Shown: positions 8,417-16,498, counted from the first letter of the stretch. The stretch is DNA of 30,934 bases from CAZLIC01 sp964559535 (GCA_964559535.1 CAZLIC010000052.1:1-30934); one strand, 5' to 3'. Notes: a model not told the origin generated them from the letters alone. Numbers and translations are program-made.

Positions 8417-8445
8417 TGAAAGAAACCCCCGGCGCTGTGCGTAGT
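8417..8445 (+). promoter_or_regulatory. Putative ECF-sigma promoter of the RTX gene
   Basis: TGAAAG (8417-8422), 17 bp, then CGTAGT (8440-8445). It has the same two boxes and identical spacing as the motif before the sigma gene, while the spacer sequence differs. It begins 6 bp after the membrane-protein stop and about 100 bp before the RTX start. Confidence 0.65.
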
Positions 8446-8546
8446 CCAGTCAGGCCGCCCGAAAGGCGCGCCTTTCCCGCATCCGCCCTGCCCGCCGCCC
8501 GCACCCCTGCGGGCGACCGGAAAGGGCCAGCCCGAAGGACAGAGCC

Positions 8547-9599
8547 ATGGACATGCCCCCGCCCGAAAGCTTTACCACCCGCATCGACAACCCCCGCTTC
8601 ATCCTGCGCCCCGGAACCACCTTCGTGTTCGAGAACCGCGAGGAAGGGTCCTCGAAGACCGTCGAGGTCACCCGCGAGACGCGCGTCGTGAACGGCGTGA
8701 CCTGCGTTGTCGTCCACGACATCGCCCGCCAGAACGGCCAGATCATCGAGGACACCTACGACTGGTACGCGCAGGATGCCGACGGCAACGTCTGGTACTT
8801 CGGCGAGGCGACGCAGGATTTCGAACCGGGCAACCCCGACCCGGTCAGCACCGGCGGCTCGTGGGAGGCGGGCGTGGACGGAGCCGAGGCCGGCATCATC
8901 ATGCTGGGCAACCCCCAGGAAGGCGACGCCTACGCGCAGGAAAACGCCCCAGGCATTGCCGAGGACCGCGCCGTGGTGCTGGACACCGACACCGGCGTGG
9001 CGGTGGTGTACGGCGCCTTCGACGGCGCCCTGCAGACCCGCGACATCAACCCGCTGGACCCGTCACGCGAGAACAAGTTCTACGTGCCCGGCGTGGGCGA
9101 GGTGCTGACGATCGAATCCGACGGCGCGCGTGAGGAACTGGTGGCGATCCTGGTGAACGGCACCCGCGGCGACGACGACCTGCTGGGCTATGCCGGTGGC
9201 GACCAGATGCGCGGCGGCCGGGGTGGCGACCAGATGCGCGGCGCCGCGGGCAACGACAGCATCGACGGCGGCCGCGACAATGACGATCTCTACGGCGGTG
9301 CCGGGCACGACCGGATCACCGGCGGCGCGGGAGACGACGACATGTCGGGCGGCGGCGGCAGCGATACCTTCGTGTTCCGCAGCCATGCCAACGGCACGGT
9401 CGAGACGGACGAGATCGACGACTACTCCCGCGGCGATGTGGATGTGATCGACCTGGGCGGCGCAACTGTCGTCGACGAGGCGTTCTTCGGCGGCGTCTGG
9501 ACGCTGACCCTTTCGGGCGACGGCGACCGGATCAGGCTTGAGGGTCTGGCCGACACGAACGCCGACGGCAGCATCCTTGACGAACTGCTGTTCGCCTGA
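8547..9599 (+). CDS. RTX calcium-binding protein with a conserved N-terminal domain
   Basis: 350 aa. Residues 1-200 form a globular domain with a characteristic core (EDTYDWYAQDADGNVWYFGE at 68-87, then GSWEAGVDGAEAGIIML) that I recall from uncharacterised secreted proteins of other bacteria. Residues 206-276 hold about seven glycine/aspartate nonapeptides of the GGxGxDxUx type (such as GGAGHDRIT and GGAGDDDMS), which bind calcium as a parallel beta-roll. A C-terminal ~70-residue tail follows, as in type I secretion substrates. No Sec signal peptide is present, which fits type I export, though no exporter genes are in the window. The ATG at 8547 has AAGGA 9 nt before it. The shared promoter motif suggests control by the neighbouring sigma factor. 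Confidence 0.85.
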   Translation: MDMPPPESFTTRIDNPRFILRPGTTFVFENREEGSSKTVEVTRETRVVNGVTCVVVHDIARQNGQIIEDTYDWYAQDADGNVWYFGEATQDFEPGNPDPVSTGGSWEAGVDGAEAGIIMLGNPQEGDAYAQENAPGIAEDRAVVLDTDTGVAVVYGAFDGALQTRDINPLDPSRENKFYVPGVGEVLTIESDGAREELVAILVNGTRGDDDLLGYAGGDQMRGGRGGDQMRGAAGNDSIDGGRDNDDLYGGAGHDRITGGAGDDDMSGGGGSDTFVFRSHANGTVETDEIDDYSRGDVDVIDLGGATVVDEAFFGGVWTLTLSGDGDRIRLEGLADTNADGSILDELLFA

Positions 9600-9607
9600 A
9601 CAGGCGT

Positions 9608-9633
9608 GCGGCCGGGCCACCCGGCCCGGCCGC
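9608..9633. terminator. GC-rich hairpin between convergent genes
   Basis: A perfect 11-bp stem (9608-9618 with 9623-9633) with loop ACCC. It lies 8 bp past the RTX stop and 8 bp past the stop of the convergent pyrophosphatase gene, so it could serve both strands. It has no U-tract, so its strength is uncertain. Confidence 0.5.
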
Positions 9634-9640
9634 CACCGGA

Positions 9641-10558
9641 CTAGATCTTCAGCATCGGCAGGATCTGCTTCTTGCGGCTCAGGATGCCGGGCAGCACCAC
9701 CGTGTCGCCAGTGACCGCCACGCCGAACGACGCCTCGGCAATCGTCTTCACCATCGCGTCGGGCACCAGCAGGTGCGCCTCCTCGCGGATGATGTCGATG
9801 ATGAACAACAGCACATGGTCGGCCTTGTCAGCCGCCGCCACCCCGGGCATCGCCGCCATCAGGCTGGCCTTGCGGTCCAAGAGAACCTTGGGCGCCGTGG
9901 TTTCCAGCACTGACACCCGCAACTCCTTGCCGCCCAGCGTGTATTCCTTGCTGTCCATGCGCAGAAGCGCGGCATCGGAATAGGCCGACACGTCGGACTT
10001 CGCCTCGAACATCGCCGCCGCCAGTTCGGGGATGGAAACGCCCAGATCGGCCGCCAGACCCTCGGCCACCGCGCGGTCATGCGGCGTGGTGGTGGGCGAA
10101 CGGAACTCCAGCGTGTCGGACAGGATGCACGACAGCATCGCGCCCTTGATGGCCCGCGGCGCCGCGGCCAGGTCGGCCCCCATCAGGTCATGCATGATGG
10201 TGGCGGTGCAGGCCAGCGGGCGGATGGTGATGTCGATGGGCGATTTCGTCTTCAGCCCGCCCACCAGCATGTGATGGTCGACGATGGCCAGCAGGTCGGC
10301 GTCGTTGATGCCCGCGGGCAGTTCGGCTGGGTTGTTGGTGTCCACCACCACCACCTTCTCGCCCGGCGCCACGTCGGCCATGATCGCAGGCTGTTCCAGC
10401 CCCCAGTGCCGCAGCACAAAGGCCGCCTCGGTGTTCGGCTCGCCCAGCAGCACGGGCGTGGCAGGTGTGCCCTTCGACGTCAGGTACCAGGCCCAGATGA
10501 TGGGCGAGCCGGTGGAATCGGTGTCGGGCGACTTGTGGCCGAAAACCTTGATGGTCAT
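9641..10558 (-). CDS. ppaC: Manganese-dependent inorganic pyrophosphatase (family II)
   Basis: 305 aa, the usual length. It hydrolyses pyrophosphate to two phosphates in the cytoplasm and so pulls biosynthetic reactions forward. DHH-superfamily metal ligands are visible: FGHKSPDTDS (His8, Asp12, Asp14), VVDTNN (Asp73) and VDHHM (His95-His96), followed by the DHHA2 domain ending in the conserved SRKKQ motif near residue 295. The ATG at 10558 is preceded by an AAGGGG Shine-Dalgarno. It is the downstream neighbour of deoD on the same strand, with 110 bp between them. Confidence 0.95.
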   Translation of the reverse strand: MTIKVFGHKSPDTDSTGSPIIWAWYLTSKGTPATPVLLGEPNTEAAFVLRHWGLEQPAIMADVAPGEKVVVVDTNNPAELPAGINDADLLAIVDHHMLVGGLKTKSPIDITIRPLACTATIMHDLMGADLAAAPRAIKGAMLSCILSDTLEFRSPTTTPHDRAVAEGLAADLGVSIPELAAAMFEAKSDVSAYSDAALLRMDSKEYTLGGKELRVSVLETTAPKVLLDRKASLMAAMPGVAAADKADHVLLFIIDIIREEAHLLVPDAMVKTIAEASFGVAVTGDTVVLPGILSRKKQILPMLKI

Positions 10559-10668
10559 GGGGCATCCCCTTGGTATTGCGTTTCGCCGCGGCTTCTAGTC
10601 GCTGCCCGTGACCTTGTCACGACGCCACAGGCGGGGTGCGGCGGAAAGGCCACCCGCAAGTCCAACCG

Positions 10669-11373
10669 TCAGGCAAGGGCCGCGGTCAGCGCAATGTGCA
10701 CCATGTCGCCGAAACTGCGCTCGCGGTCGGCGGCGGGCAGCGCCTCGTGCGTCAGCAGGTGGTCGCTGATCGTCAGCACCGACAGCGCCCGCACCCGGTG
10801 CCGGGCCGCCAGGATGTACAACTCGGCCGTTTCCATTTCCACGCACAGCGTGCCATGGCGCTGCATCGCCTCGTTCAGGTCGCCCCGTTCGTCATAGAAC
10901 ACGTCCGACGAATAGATGCCCCCCGCATGAATCGGCACCCCCTTTGCCACCGCCGCGGCATGGGCGGCGGCCAGCAAGCCGAAATCGGCGCAGGGTGCAA
11001 AGGACAGCTCCTTGAAGAACCCGCGCGACGGGGTGGACATCGTGCTTGCGGTCATCGCCAGCACCACGTCGCGCAGCTTGACCTGCGGCTGCATGCCCCC
11101 GGCGCTGCCAATGCGGATCAGCGTGCGGGCGCCATAGTCGCGGATCAGTTCGTTGACGTAGATCGACAGCGAGGGCATGCCCATGCCGCTGCCGTGAATG
11201 GTGACGCGGTGCCCCTTCCATGTGCCGGTGAACCCCAGCATCCCGCGCACCTGGTTGATGCACACGGCATCCTGCAAGAACGTCTCGGCCGCCCAGCGCG
11301 CGCGATAGGGGTCGCCGGGCAACAGCACGGTTTCGGCAATCTCGCCCGGTTGCGCGCCGATATGGATGGTCAT
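10669..11373 (-). CDS. deoD: Purine nucleoside phosphorylase DeoD-type
   Basis: 234 aa, the standard size of the hexameric bacterial enzyme. It cleaves purine (deoxy)ribonucleosides with phosphate to give the base and (deoxy)ribose-1-phosphate for salvage. Diagnostic segments are the N-terminal MTIHIGA, the phosphate-site LPGDPYRA, GSGMGMPSLSIY, RIGSAGG and the nucleoside-binding VEMETAELY, plus the catalytic Asp in TISDHL. The ATG at 11373 has a GGGAG Shine-Dalgarno. The order with ppaC on the same strand is compatible with co-transcription. Confidence 0.96.
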   Translation of the reverse strand: MTIHIGAQPGEIAETVLLPGDPYRARWAAETFLQDAVCINQVRGMLGFTGTWKGHRVTIHGSGMGMPSLSIYVNELIRDYGARTLIRIGSAGGMQPQVKLRDVVLAMTASTMSTPSRGFFKELSFAPCADFGLLAAAHAAAVAKGVPIHAGGIYSSDVFYDERGDLNEAMQRHGTLCVEMETAELYILAARHRVRALSVLTISDHLLTHEALPAADRERSFGDMVHIALTAALA

Positions 11374-11434
11374 GCCGCCTCTCCCTGTCTGATCCGGCCA
11401 GACTAGGCGCGCAGGAGGCGCGGGGGAAGATGGG

Positions 11435-11797
11435 TCAGTGTGCCAGCCCGATGGCCAGGTCGGCGTAGTGCGGCGCGTTCGGGCAGAACCCGGTTTCGGC
11501 AGGCTGCGCCGCCGCCCCCTTGGCCAGCGTGCTGCGGCATTCGCCCTTGTGGCGACACTCGGCGCAGTTCTCGGCCAGTTCGATCCAGTCGGCGCGGTTC
11601 GCCTCCAGCTGCGCGGGCGTCAGGCCAAAGATCGCCGCCATCGCCGCCATCCGTTCCGGCACCGCGCGCGGCAGATGCGTCAGGCGTTCCGCCTGATCGC
11701 GCGTCAGGCCCAGTTCGGCGAGGTCGCGTTCGGTTGGCCCGCCCATGACCGACAGCGCGGTCCAGCGGTGCAGAATCTGGCTCAGACGGTCAAGCAT
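11435..11797 (-). CDS. DUF6455-like four-cysteine protein
   Basis: 120 aa, similar to a small family I associate with Rhodobacterales (DUF6455); function unknown. The first half is helical (LTRDQAERLTHLPRAVPERM). The second half holds four cysteines at 78, 81, 87 and 105 in the pattern CxxC-x5-C-x17-C, suited to bind a metal or an Fe-S cluster. There is no signal peptide or membrane helix. A perfect AGGAGG Shine-Dalgarno lies 6 nt before the ATG at 11797. A perfect FNR box lies about 58-71 bp upstream of the start, which suggests induction when oxygen is low. The metal-binding role is inferred from the Cys pattern. Confidence 0.8.
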   Translation of the reverse strand: MLDRLSQILHRWTALSVMGGPTERDLAELGLTRDQAERLTHLPRAVPERMAAMAAIFGLTPAQLEANRADWIELAENCAECRHKGECRSTLAKGAAAQPAETGFCPNAPHYADLAIGLAH

Positions 11798-11854
11798 GGC
11801 GGCCTCCTGCCTGTGGGACGGGTGCAGGTTGCGGGCGAATCGGCCGCCCCGTCC

Positions 11855-11868
11855 TTGATCCGGATCAA
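11855..11868. promoter_or_regulatory. FNR/FnrL-type operator
   Basis: TTGAT-CCGG-ATCAA matches the FNR consensus exactly, inside a 22-bp perfect palindrome (11851-11872). If it acts as a class II site centred at -41.5, transcription would begin near 11820, about 23 nt before the DUF6455-like start at 11797, which is a sensible leader. It sits 22 bp downstream of the 3-hydroxybutyryl-CoA dehydrogenase gene. Confidence 0.85.
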
Positions 11869-11893
11869 GGACGCGCGAGGATGCAGCCCGCGG

Positions 11894-12769
11894 CTAGCGC
11901 GTGGGCACCGGCACCTCTGCGCGGTAGTCGTAGAAGCCCCGCCCCGCCTTGCGCCCCAGCCACCCGGCCTCGACATATTTCACCAAGAGCGGGCAGGGCC
12001 GGTACTTGGTGTCGGCCAGACCTTCGTGAAGCACGTTCATGATGGCAAGGCAGGTATCCAGGCCAATGAAATCGGCCAGTTCCAGCGGCCCCATCGGATG
12101 GTTCGCGCCCAGCTTCAGCGCCATGTCAATCGACCGCACGTTGCCCACGCCTTCGTACAGCGCATAGACGGCCTCGTTGATCATGGGGATCAGCACGCGG
12201 TTCACGATGAAGGCGGGGTAATCCTCGGCGCTGGCCGCCGTCTTGCCTAGCCTGGCCACCACGCCCACCAGCGCGTCATAGGTGGCCTGGTCGGTGGCAA
12301 TGCCGCGGATCAGCTCGACCAGCTGCATCACCGGCACCGGGTTCATGAAATGGAACCCCATGAACCGTTCCGGCCGGTCGGTGCGGCTGGCCAGCCGCGT
12401 GATCGAGATCGACGAGGTGTTCGAGGTGAGAATCGTCTGCGGCCCCAGATGCGGCGCCAGCCCGGCAAAGATCGCGTCCTTCACCGCCTCGCGTTCGGTC
12501 GCGGCCTCGATCACCAGATCGCAGGGGCCAAGGTCGGCCAGTACCGGGGTGGTGCGCAGCCGCGCCATGGCCGCCGCCTTGTCCGCCGCCGCCACCTTGC
12601 CGCGCGCCACCTGCCGTTCGACGTTGCGGTCGATCAGCGCCACCGCCTTGTCCAGCGCCTCGGCCGACACGTCGGTCAGCGCCACCTCGTAGCCTGCCAG
12701 CGCAAAGACATGGGCGATGCCGCTGCCCATCTGCCCGGCGCCCACCACGCCCACCGTGCGAATGTCCAT
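11894..12769 (-). CDS. 3-hydroxybutyryl-CoA dehydrogenase
   Basis: 291 aa. It catalyses NAD(P)-dependent interconversion of acetoacetyl-CoA and 3-hydroxybutyryl-CoA, in butyrate/PHB-type or short-chain fatty acid metabolism. The N-terminal Rossmann motif is VGAGQMGSGIA (9-19). The catalytic pair is seen as HFMNPVPVM (His140) and VELI (Glu152), and Ser/Asn lie in SNTSS (116-120). The C-terminal dimer domain keeps ANHPMGPLELADFIGLD and GWLGRKAGRGFYDY. Length matches the single-domain Hbd/PaaH family rather than the bifunctional FadB. The ATG at 12769 has a GGGAG just upstream. It is divergent from the DUF6473-type gene. Confidence 0.93.
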   Translation of the reverse strand: MDIRTVGVVGAGQMGSGIAHVFALAGYEVALTDVSAEALDKAVALIDRNVERQVARGKVAAADKAAAMARLRTTPVLADLGPCDLVIEAATEREAVKDAIFAGLAPHLGPQTILTSNTSSISITRLASRTDRPERFMGFHFMNPVPVMQLVELIRGIATDQATYDALVGVVARLGKTAASAEDYPAFIVNRVLIPMINEAVYALYEGVGNVRSIDMALKLGANHPMGPLELADFIGLDTCLAIMNVLHEGLADTKYRPCPLLVKYVEAGWLGRKAGRGFYDYRAEVPVPTR

Positions 12770-12885
12770 ACGCTCCCCCTGCTGCCGCCGCCCGCATGCT
12801 AACGGTCAAGCCGCGCGGCGCAAGGGTGGCCCGGATGCGGCAGATAAGCTGACAATTGTGGGTTTAGCCTTTTGGAAACCGGCAC

Positions 12886-12901
12886 TTGGCACGGTTGTTG
12901 C
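12886..12901 (+). promoter_or_regulatory. Sigma-54 (RpoN) promoter, -24/-12
   Basis: TTGGCACG-GTTG-TTGC matches the consensus YTGGCACGRNNNTTGC fully through the -12 GC; only the final W is C. The GG (12888-12889) and GC (12900-12901) doublets are 10 bp apart, as required. The expected start is near 12913, with the AGGA Shine-Dalgarno at 12920-12923 and the ATG at 12931. Confidence 0.82.
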
Positions 12902-12930
12902 CACCGGGCCCAGATTCGCAGGATGCTTCC

Positions 12931-13749
12931 ATGGTTTACGCAAGGGCTGAAAATGGCCCCCTCGACTACGCGCCATGCAGCTATGGCACCTCACGGCTTG
13001 TGTTCCGCGGGCCACAGCGACAGCTGGATGAACCCTATGTCGCCGTCATCGGCGGCACCGAAACCTACGGCAAGTTCATCCAGCGCCCCTGGCCCATGCT
13101 GGTTGAGGATGCAAGCGGTGTGCCAACCGTCAACCTTGCCTGCGTGAACGTCAGCGCCGATGCCTATCTGGCGGACGAAGGCGCGCTGCAGGTGGCGGGC
13201 CAGGCGCGGGCCGTGGTGGTGCAGGTGACCGGGGCAGTCAACCTGTCCAACCCCTTCTACGCCGTGCACCCCCGCCGGAACGACCGGTTCCTGCGCGCCC
13301 TTCCGCCGCTGATCCGCCTTTACCCCGAGGTGGACTTCACCACGATCCACTTCACACGCCACCTGCTGCTGACCCTTCGCAGGGTGTCTCGGGAACGGCT
13401 GGTGGATGTGGTCGACGTGCTGCGCCAGACCTGGGCCGAACGCACCGACCTGCTGCTGGAACGGCTGCCGACGCGCAAGGTTCTGCTGTGGATGGCCAGC
13501 CACGCCCCCGGCCCGCCCGCGCTGGACCTGACGCGCGACCCCCTGCTGGTCGACACCGCAATGCTGGAGGCCGTCCGCCCCCGCGCCGACACGCTGGTCG
13601 AGGTGATCCTGCCGCGCCCCGGTGACCCGGTGGAGGAGGGGTTGGCCTTTGCCAGCCTGGATCGCCCGGCCGCCGAAGGCATGCCGGGCGTGAAAGCCCA
13701 CCTGGCCGTGGCACAGGCCGTGGTCCGGGCCCTGGCGCAGGTCGGCTGA
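12931..13749 (+). CDS. DUF6473-like protein
   Basis: 272 aa, resembling a Rhodobacterales family of unknown function (DUF6473). The N-terminus MVYARAENGPLDYAPCSYG and the early VIGGTETYGKF (39-49) are the clearest landmarks. The following part alternates strands and helices (NLACVNVSADAYL, AVVVQVTGAVNLSNPFY), suggestive of an SGNH-hydrolase or sulfotransferase-like alpha/beta fold, but I see no catalytic triad with confidence. No signal peptide or membrane helix. The ATG at 12931 was chosen over an earlier in-frame ATG (12886) because that one falls inside the sigma-54 promoter and the AGGA fits 12931. Its dedicated sigma-54 promoter implies control by an enhancer-binding activator. Function unknown. 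Confidence 0.78.
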   Translation: MVYARAENGPLDYAPCSYGTSRLVFRGPQRQLDEPYVAVIGGTETYGKFIQRPWPMLVEDASGVPTVNLACVNVSADAYLADEGALQVAGQARAVVVQVTGAVNLSNPFYAVHPRRNDRFLRALPPLIRLYPEVDFTTIHFTRHLLLTLRRVSRERLVDVVDVLRQTWAERTDLLLERLPTRKVLLWMASHAPGPPALDLTRDPLLVDTAMLEAVRPRADTLVEVILPRPGDPVEEGLAFASLDRPAAEGMPGVKAHLAVAQAVVRALAQVG

Positions 13750-13785
13750 CTAGCCTGTTGATTCGCGGCAGCGGCGCCGTGGCAG

Positions 13786-13814
13786 TTGCCCGCGCGCGGC
13801 GCGCGGCGTAGAAC
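13786..13814 (+). promoter_or_regulatory. Possible housekeeping promoter of gpmI
   Basis: TTGCCC (13786-13791), 17 bp, TAGAAC (13809-13814) gives 4/6 matches to each sigma-70 box at ideal spacing. It lies about 43 bp before the gpmI ATG, in a very GC-rich leader. Tentative. Confidence 0.35.
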
Positions 13815-13856
13815 GGCGCCGCCCCCGCCCGAACGTCCCTGCCGGAAAGCCCGCCC

Positions 13857-15389
13857 ATGCCCGCGCCCAAGCCCGCGCCAAAACCCGTCGTCCTGTGCAT
13901 CCTCGATGGCTGGGGCCTGTCGCCTGACCGCACGGGGAACGCGCCGGTGCTGGCCGACACGCCCTGCTTCGACCGGCTGATGGCGGAATGCCCGAACGCC
14001 ACGCTGGTGACGCACGGCCCCGACGTGGGCCTGCCCAGCGGGCAGATGGGCAATTCCGAGGTCGGGCACACCAACATCGGCGCGGGCCGCGTGGTGGCAA
14101 TGGACCTGGGCGCCATCGACCTGGCGGTGGAAACCGGCAGCTTCCGGCAGAACGCAGGGCTTCTGGACCTGACCCTGCGGCTGCGCGCCAGCGGCGGTGC
14201 CGCGCACCTGATGGGCGTGGTGTCGGACGGCGGCGTGCACGGCCACATCCGCCATCTGGTCGAAGCCGCGCGCGCCATCACCGCGGCGGGCGTGCCGGTA
14301 TGGATCCATGCCATCACCGACGGGCGCGACGTGGCGCCCACCAGCGCGCCCGGCTACATGGCAGCCCTTCTGGCGGCCATGCCGGTGGGCGCGCGCGTGG
14401 CCACGGTGACGGGCCGCTACTGGGCGATGGACCGTGACAACCGCTGGGACCGCGTGGCCCGCGCCACTGCTGCCTTGCTGCACGCCACCGGAGAAGCGGC
14501 GCCCGATGCCGCAACGGCCGTCGCCGCTGCCCATGCCCGCGGCGAGAATGACGAATTCATCGCCCCCACCGTGATTGCCCGCTACACCGGTGCGCGCAAT
14601 GGTGACGGCCTGTTCTGCCTGAACTTCCGCGCCGACCGCGCGCGCGAAATCCTGTCGGCCCTGTGCGACCCGGCGTTCGATGCCTATGCCACCGGCCCCC
14701 GCCCGGCATGGGTTGCCGCCCTGGGCATGGTGGACTACTCCACCGCGCACAACGCCTTCATGTCCACCGCCTACCCCAAGCAGGATATCCGCAACACCAT
14801 CGGCGAATGGGTGGCGGCGCAAGGCAGGCGCCAGTTCCGGCTGGCCGAGACCGAAAAGTACCCGCACGTCACCTTCTTCCTGAACGGTGGCCGCGAGGTG
14901 CCTTTCCCCGGCGAAGACCGCGTCATGGCCCCCAGCCCGAAGGTCGCCACCTACGACCTGCAGCCGGACATGTCGGCGGCCGAGGTGACGGATGCCTTGG
15001 TCGGCGCCATTGCGGCGGGCTATGACCTGATCGTGGTGAACTACGCCAACCCCGACATGGTGGGCCACACCGGCAGCCTGCCCGCGGCAATCCTGGCCTG
15101 CCAGGCGGTGGACCATGGCCTGTCACGCGCCGTCGCGGCGCTGGAAGCGGCGGGCGGCGCCATGATCGTCTGCGCCGACCATGGCAATTGCGAGGTGATG
15201 ATCGACCCGGTGACGGGCGGCCCGCACACCGCGCACACCACCAATCCGGTGCCTGTCATCCTGGTGGGAGGCCCCCCTGGTGCCACGCTGGCGGCCGGGC
15301 GGCTGGCCGACCTTGCGCCCACGCTGCTTGACCTGATGCAGATCGCCGCGCCGCCGGACATGACCGGGCAAAGCCTGATCCGCCGATGA
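13857..15389 (+). CDS. gpmI: 2,3-bisphosphoglycerate-independent phosphoglycerate mutase
   Basis: 510 aa, normal for iPGM. It interconverts 3- and 2-phosphoglycerate in glycolysis/gluconeogenesis, with two metal ions of the alkaline-phosphatase superfamily. The first metal Asp is in VLCILDGWG (Asp17). The catalytic Ser is in MGNSEVGHTNIGAGR (Ser67). The substrate-binding segments DGRDVAPTSA and RADRARE and the C-terminal metal motifs ADHGNCEVM and THT-like HTAHTTNPVP are all present. The ATG at 13857 opens the protein after a GGAAAG Shine-Dalgarno-like run. It is the first of four co-directional genes; its stop overlaps envC by 4 bp. Confidence 0.96.
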   Translation: MPAPKPAPKPVVLCILDGWGLSPDRTGNAPVLADTPCFDRLMAECPNATLVTHGPDVGLPSGQMGNSEVGHTNIGAGRVVAMDLGAIDLAVETGSFRQNAGLLDLTLRLRASGGAAHLMGVVSDGGVHGHIRHLVEAARAITAAGVPVWIHAITDGRDVAPTSAPGYMAALLAAMPVGARVATVTGRYWAMDRDNRWDRVARATAALLHATGEAAPDAATAVAAAHARGENDEFIAPTVIARYTGARNGDGLFCLNFRADRAREILSALCDPAFDAYATGPRPAWVAALGMVDYSTAHNAFMSTAYPKQDIRNTIGEWVAAQGRRQFRLAETEKYPHVTFFLNGGREVPFPGEDRVMAPSPKVATYDLQPDMSAAEVTDALVGAIAAGYDLIVVNYANPDMVGHTGSLPAAILACQAVDHGLSRAVAALEAAGGAMIVCADHGNCEVMIDPVTGGPHTAHTTNPVPVILVGGPPGATLAAGRLADLAPTLLDLMQIAAPPDMTGQSLIRR

Positions 15390-16498
15390 TCCTGCGCGCG
15401 CTGCTTCTTGCGCTGGCCCTGTCGGCCCCCGCCCATGCGGCGACGGTGGCCGAACAGGCCGCGCAGGCCGCCACCGACCTGCAGGCCGCGATCACGGCGC
15501 TGGATGGCGCAAAGGGCGCGCGCGACCGCGTGACGGCGCTGACGGCCACGATCCGCGCGTATGAGAACGGCCTTGCCACGCTGCGCGGCTCGCTGCGCGA
15601 GGTGCAGTTGCGCGAACGCCAGCTGACCCTGCGCTTCGAAACCGATTCCGCCCGCGTGCAGCAGCTTCTGGGCGTTCTGGCGCAGGTGGACACCGACCCC
15701 GGCCCGCTTCTGCTGTTGCATCCCGATGGTCCGCTGGGCACCGCCCGGTCGGGCATGATCCTGGCGGATGTGGCCCCCGCCCTGCAGGCCCAGGTCGAAC
15801 GGATGCGTACCGAGTTGACCGAATTGCGCGACCTGCGCGCGCTGCGCGCCGCATCGGCCGATACGCTGACGCAGGGCCTGGCCGCTGCGCAGGATGCGCG
15901 CACGGTGCTTAGCCAGGCGATCAGCGACCGCACCGACCTTCCCATCCGCTTTGAGGATGACCCCGCCCGGCTGGACGAACTGCGCGCCAGCACCGAAACG
16001 CTGGGCGCCTTTGCCGCAGGCCTTGCCCCAGACATCGAGGCGGCCGCGGATTTCGACACGCAGAAGGGTGCGCTGCCGCTTCCCGTCCGCGGCCGACTGA
16101 TCCGCGCCGCGGGCGAGGCCGACGCGGCCGGCGTCCGCCACCCCGGCCTTTCTCTTGCCACGCGTCCGCTTGCGCTTGTCACTGCGCCTGCCCCGGGCAC
16201 GATCCGTTACCGCGGCCCGCTGCTTGACTACGGAAACGTGATGATTCTTGAACCCGGCGCCGGGTATCTGCTGATTTTCGCGGGGCTGGGCGAAGTGTAT
16301 GGCGAGGTCGGCGAAGTTGTGCCGGCCGGGGCGCCGCTGGGCCTGATGGGGGGCGCCGAAACCGGCCCCGAGTTTCTGACAACCGCCGCGCAGGGTGCTG
16401 CGCAAGACAGCGAAACGATCTATATCGAACTGCGCCGGGGTACCGAGCCGGAAGACCCGGCCCCATGGTTCGCCGATCTGGAGGACGGAAAAGAATGA
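15386..16498 (+). CDS. envC: EnvC-like murein hydrolase activator (degenerate LytM/M23 domain)
   Basis: 370 aa. A signal peptide covers residues 1-18 (cleavage after AHA). A long coiled-coil region follows (about 20-240, rich in Arg, Leu, Gln and Glu), then a LytM-type domain (about 255-355). The LytM metal-binding residues are missing. The position of HxxxD is not conserved, YxHL has become FAGL, and the HLHFE motif is replaced by IYIEL. That is what EnvC shows: it activates septal amidases rather than cutting peptidoglycan itself. The start at 15386 overlaps the gpmI stop, and its own stop overlaps ctpA (ATGA). It is likely to act in cell separation with the periplasmic amidases. Confidence 0.86.
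   Translation: MILRALLLALALSAPAHAATVAEQAAQAATDLQAAITALDGAKGARDRVTALTATIRAYENGLATLRGSLREVQLRERQLTLRFETDSARVQQLLGVLAQVDTDPGPLLLLHPDGPLGTARSGMILADVAPALQAQVERMRTELTELRDLRALRAASADTLTQGLAAAQDARTVLSQAISDRTDLPIRFEDDPARLDELRASTETLGAFAAGLAPDIEAAADFDTQKGALPLPVRGRLIRAAGEADAAGVRHPGLSLATRPLALVTAPAPGTIRYRGPLLDYGNVMILEPGAGYLLIFAGLGEVYGEVGEVVPAGAPLGLMGGAETGPEFLTTAAQGAAQDSETIYIELRRGTEPEDPAPWFADLEDGKE

Noticed and set aside
9150..9380. Short GC-rich periodic repeats in 9150-9380 as a CRISPR or DNA repeat array
   Set aside because: They are the codon-level repetition of RTX nonapeptides in a coding frame, with no uniform repeat or spacers.
13320..15116. 598-residue open frame on the minus strand opposite gpmI and the DUF6473-type gene
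   Set aside because: It is the antisense of clearly recognisable genes, with His/Arg/Gly-rich composition and no motif.
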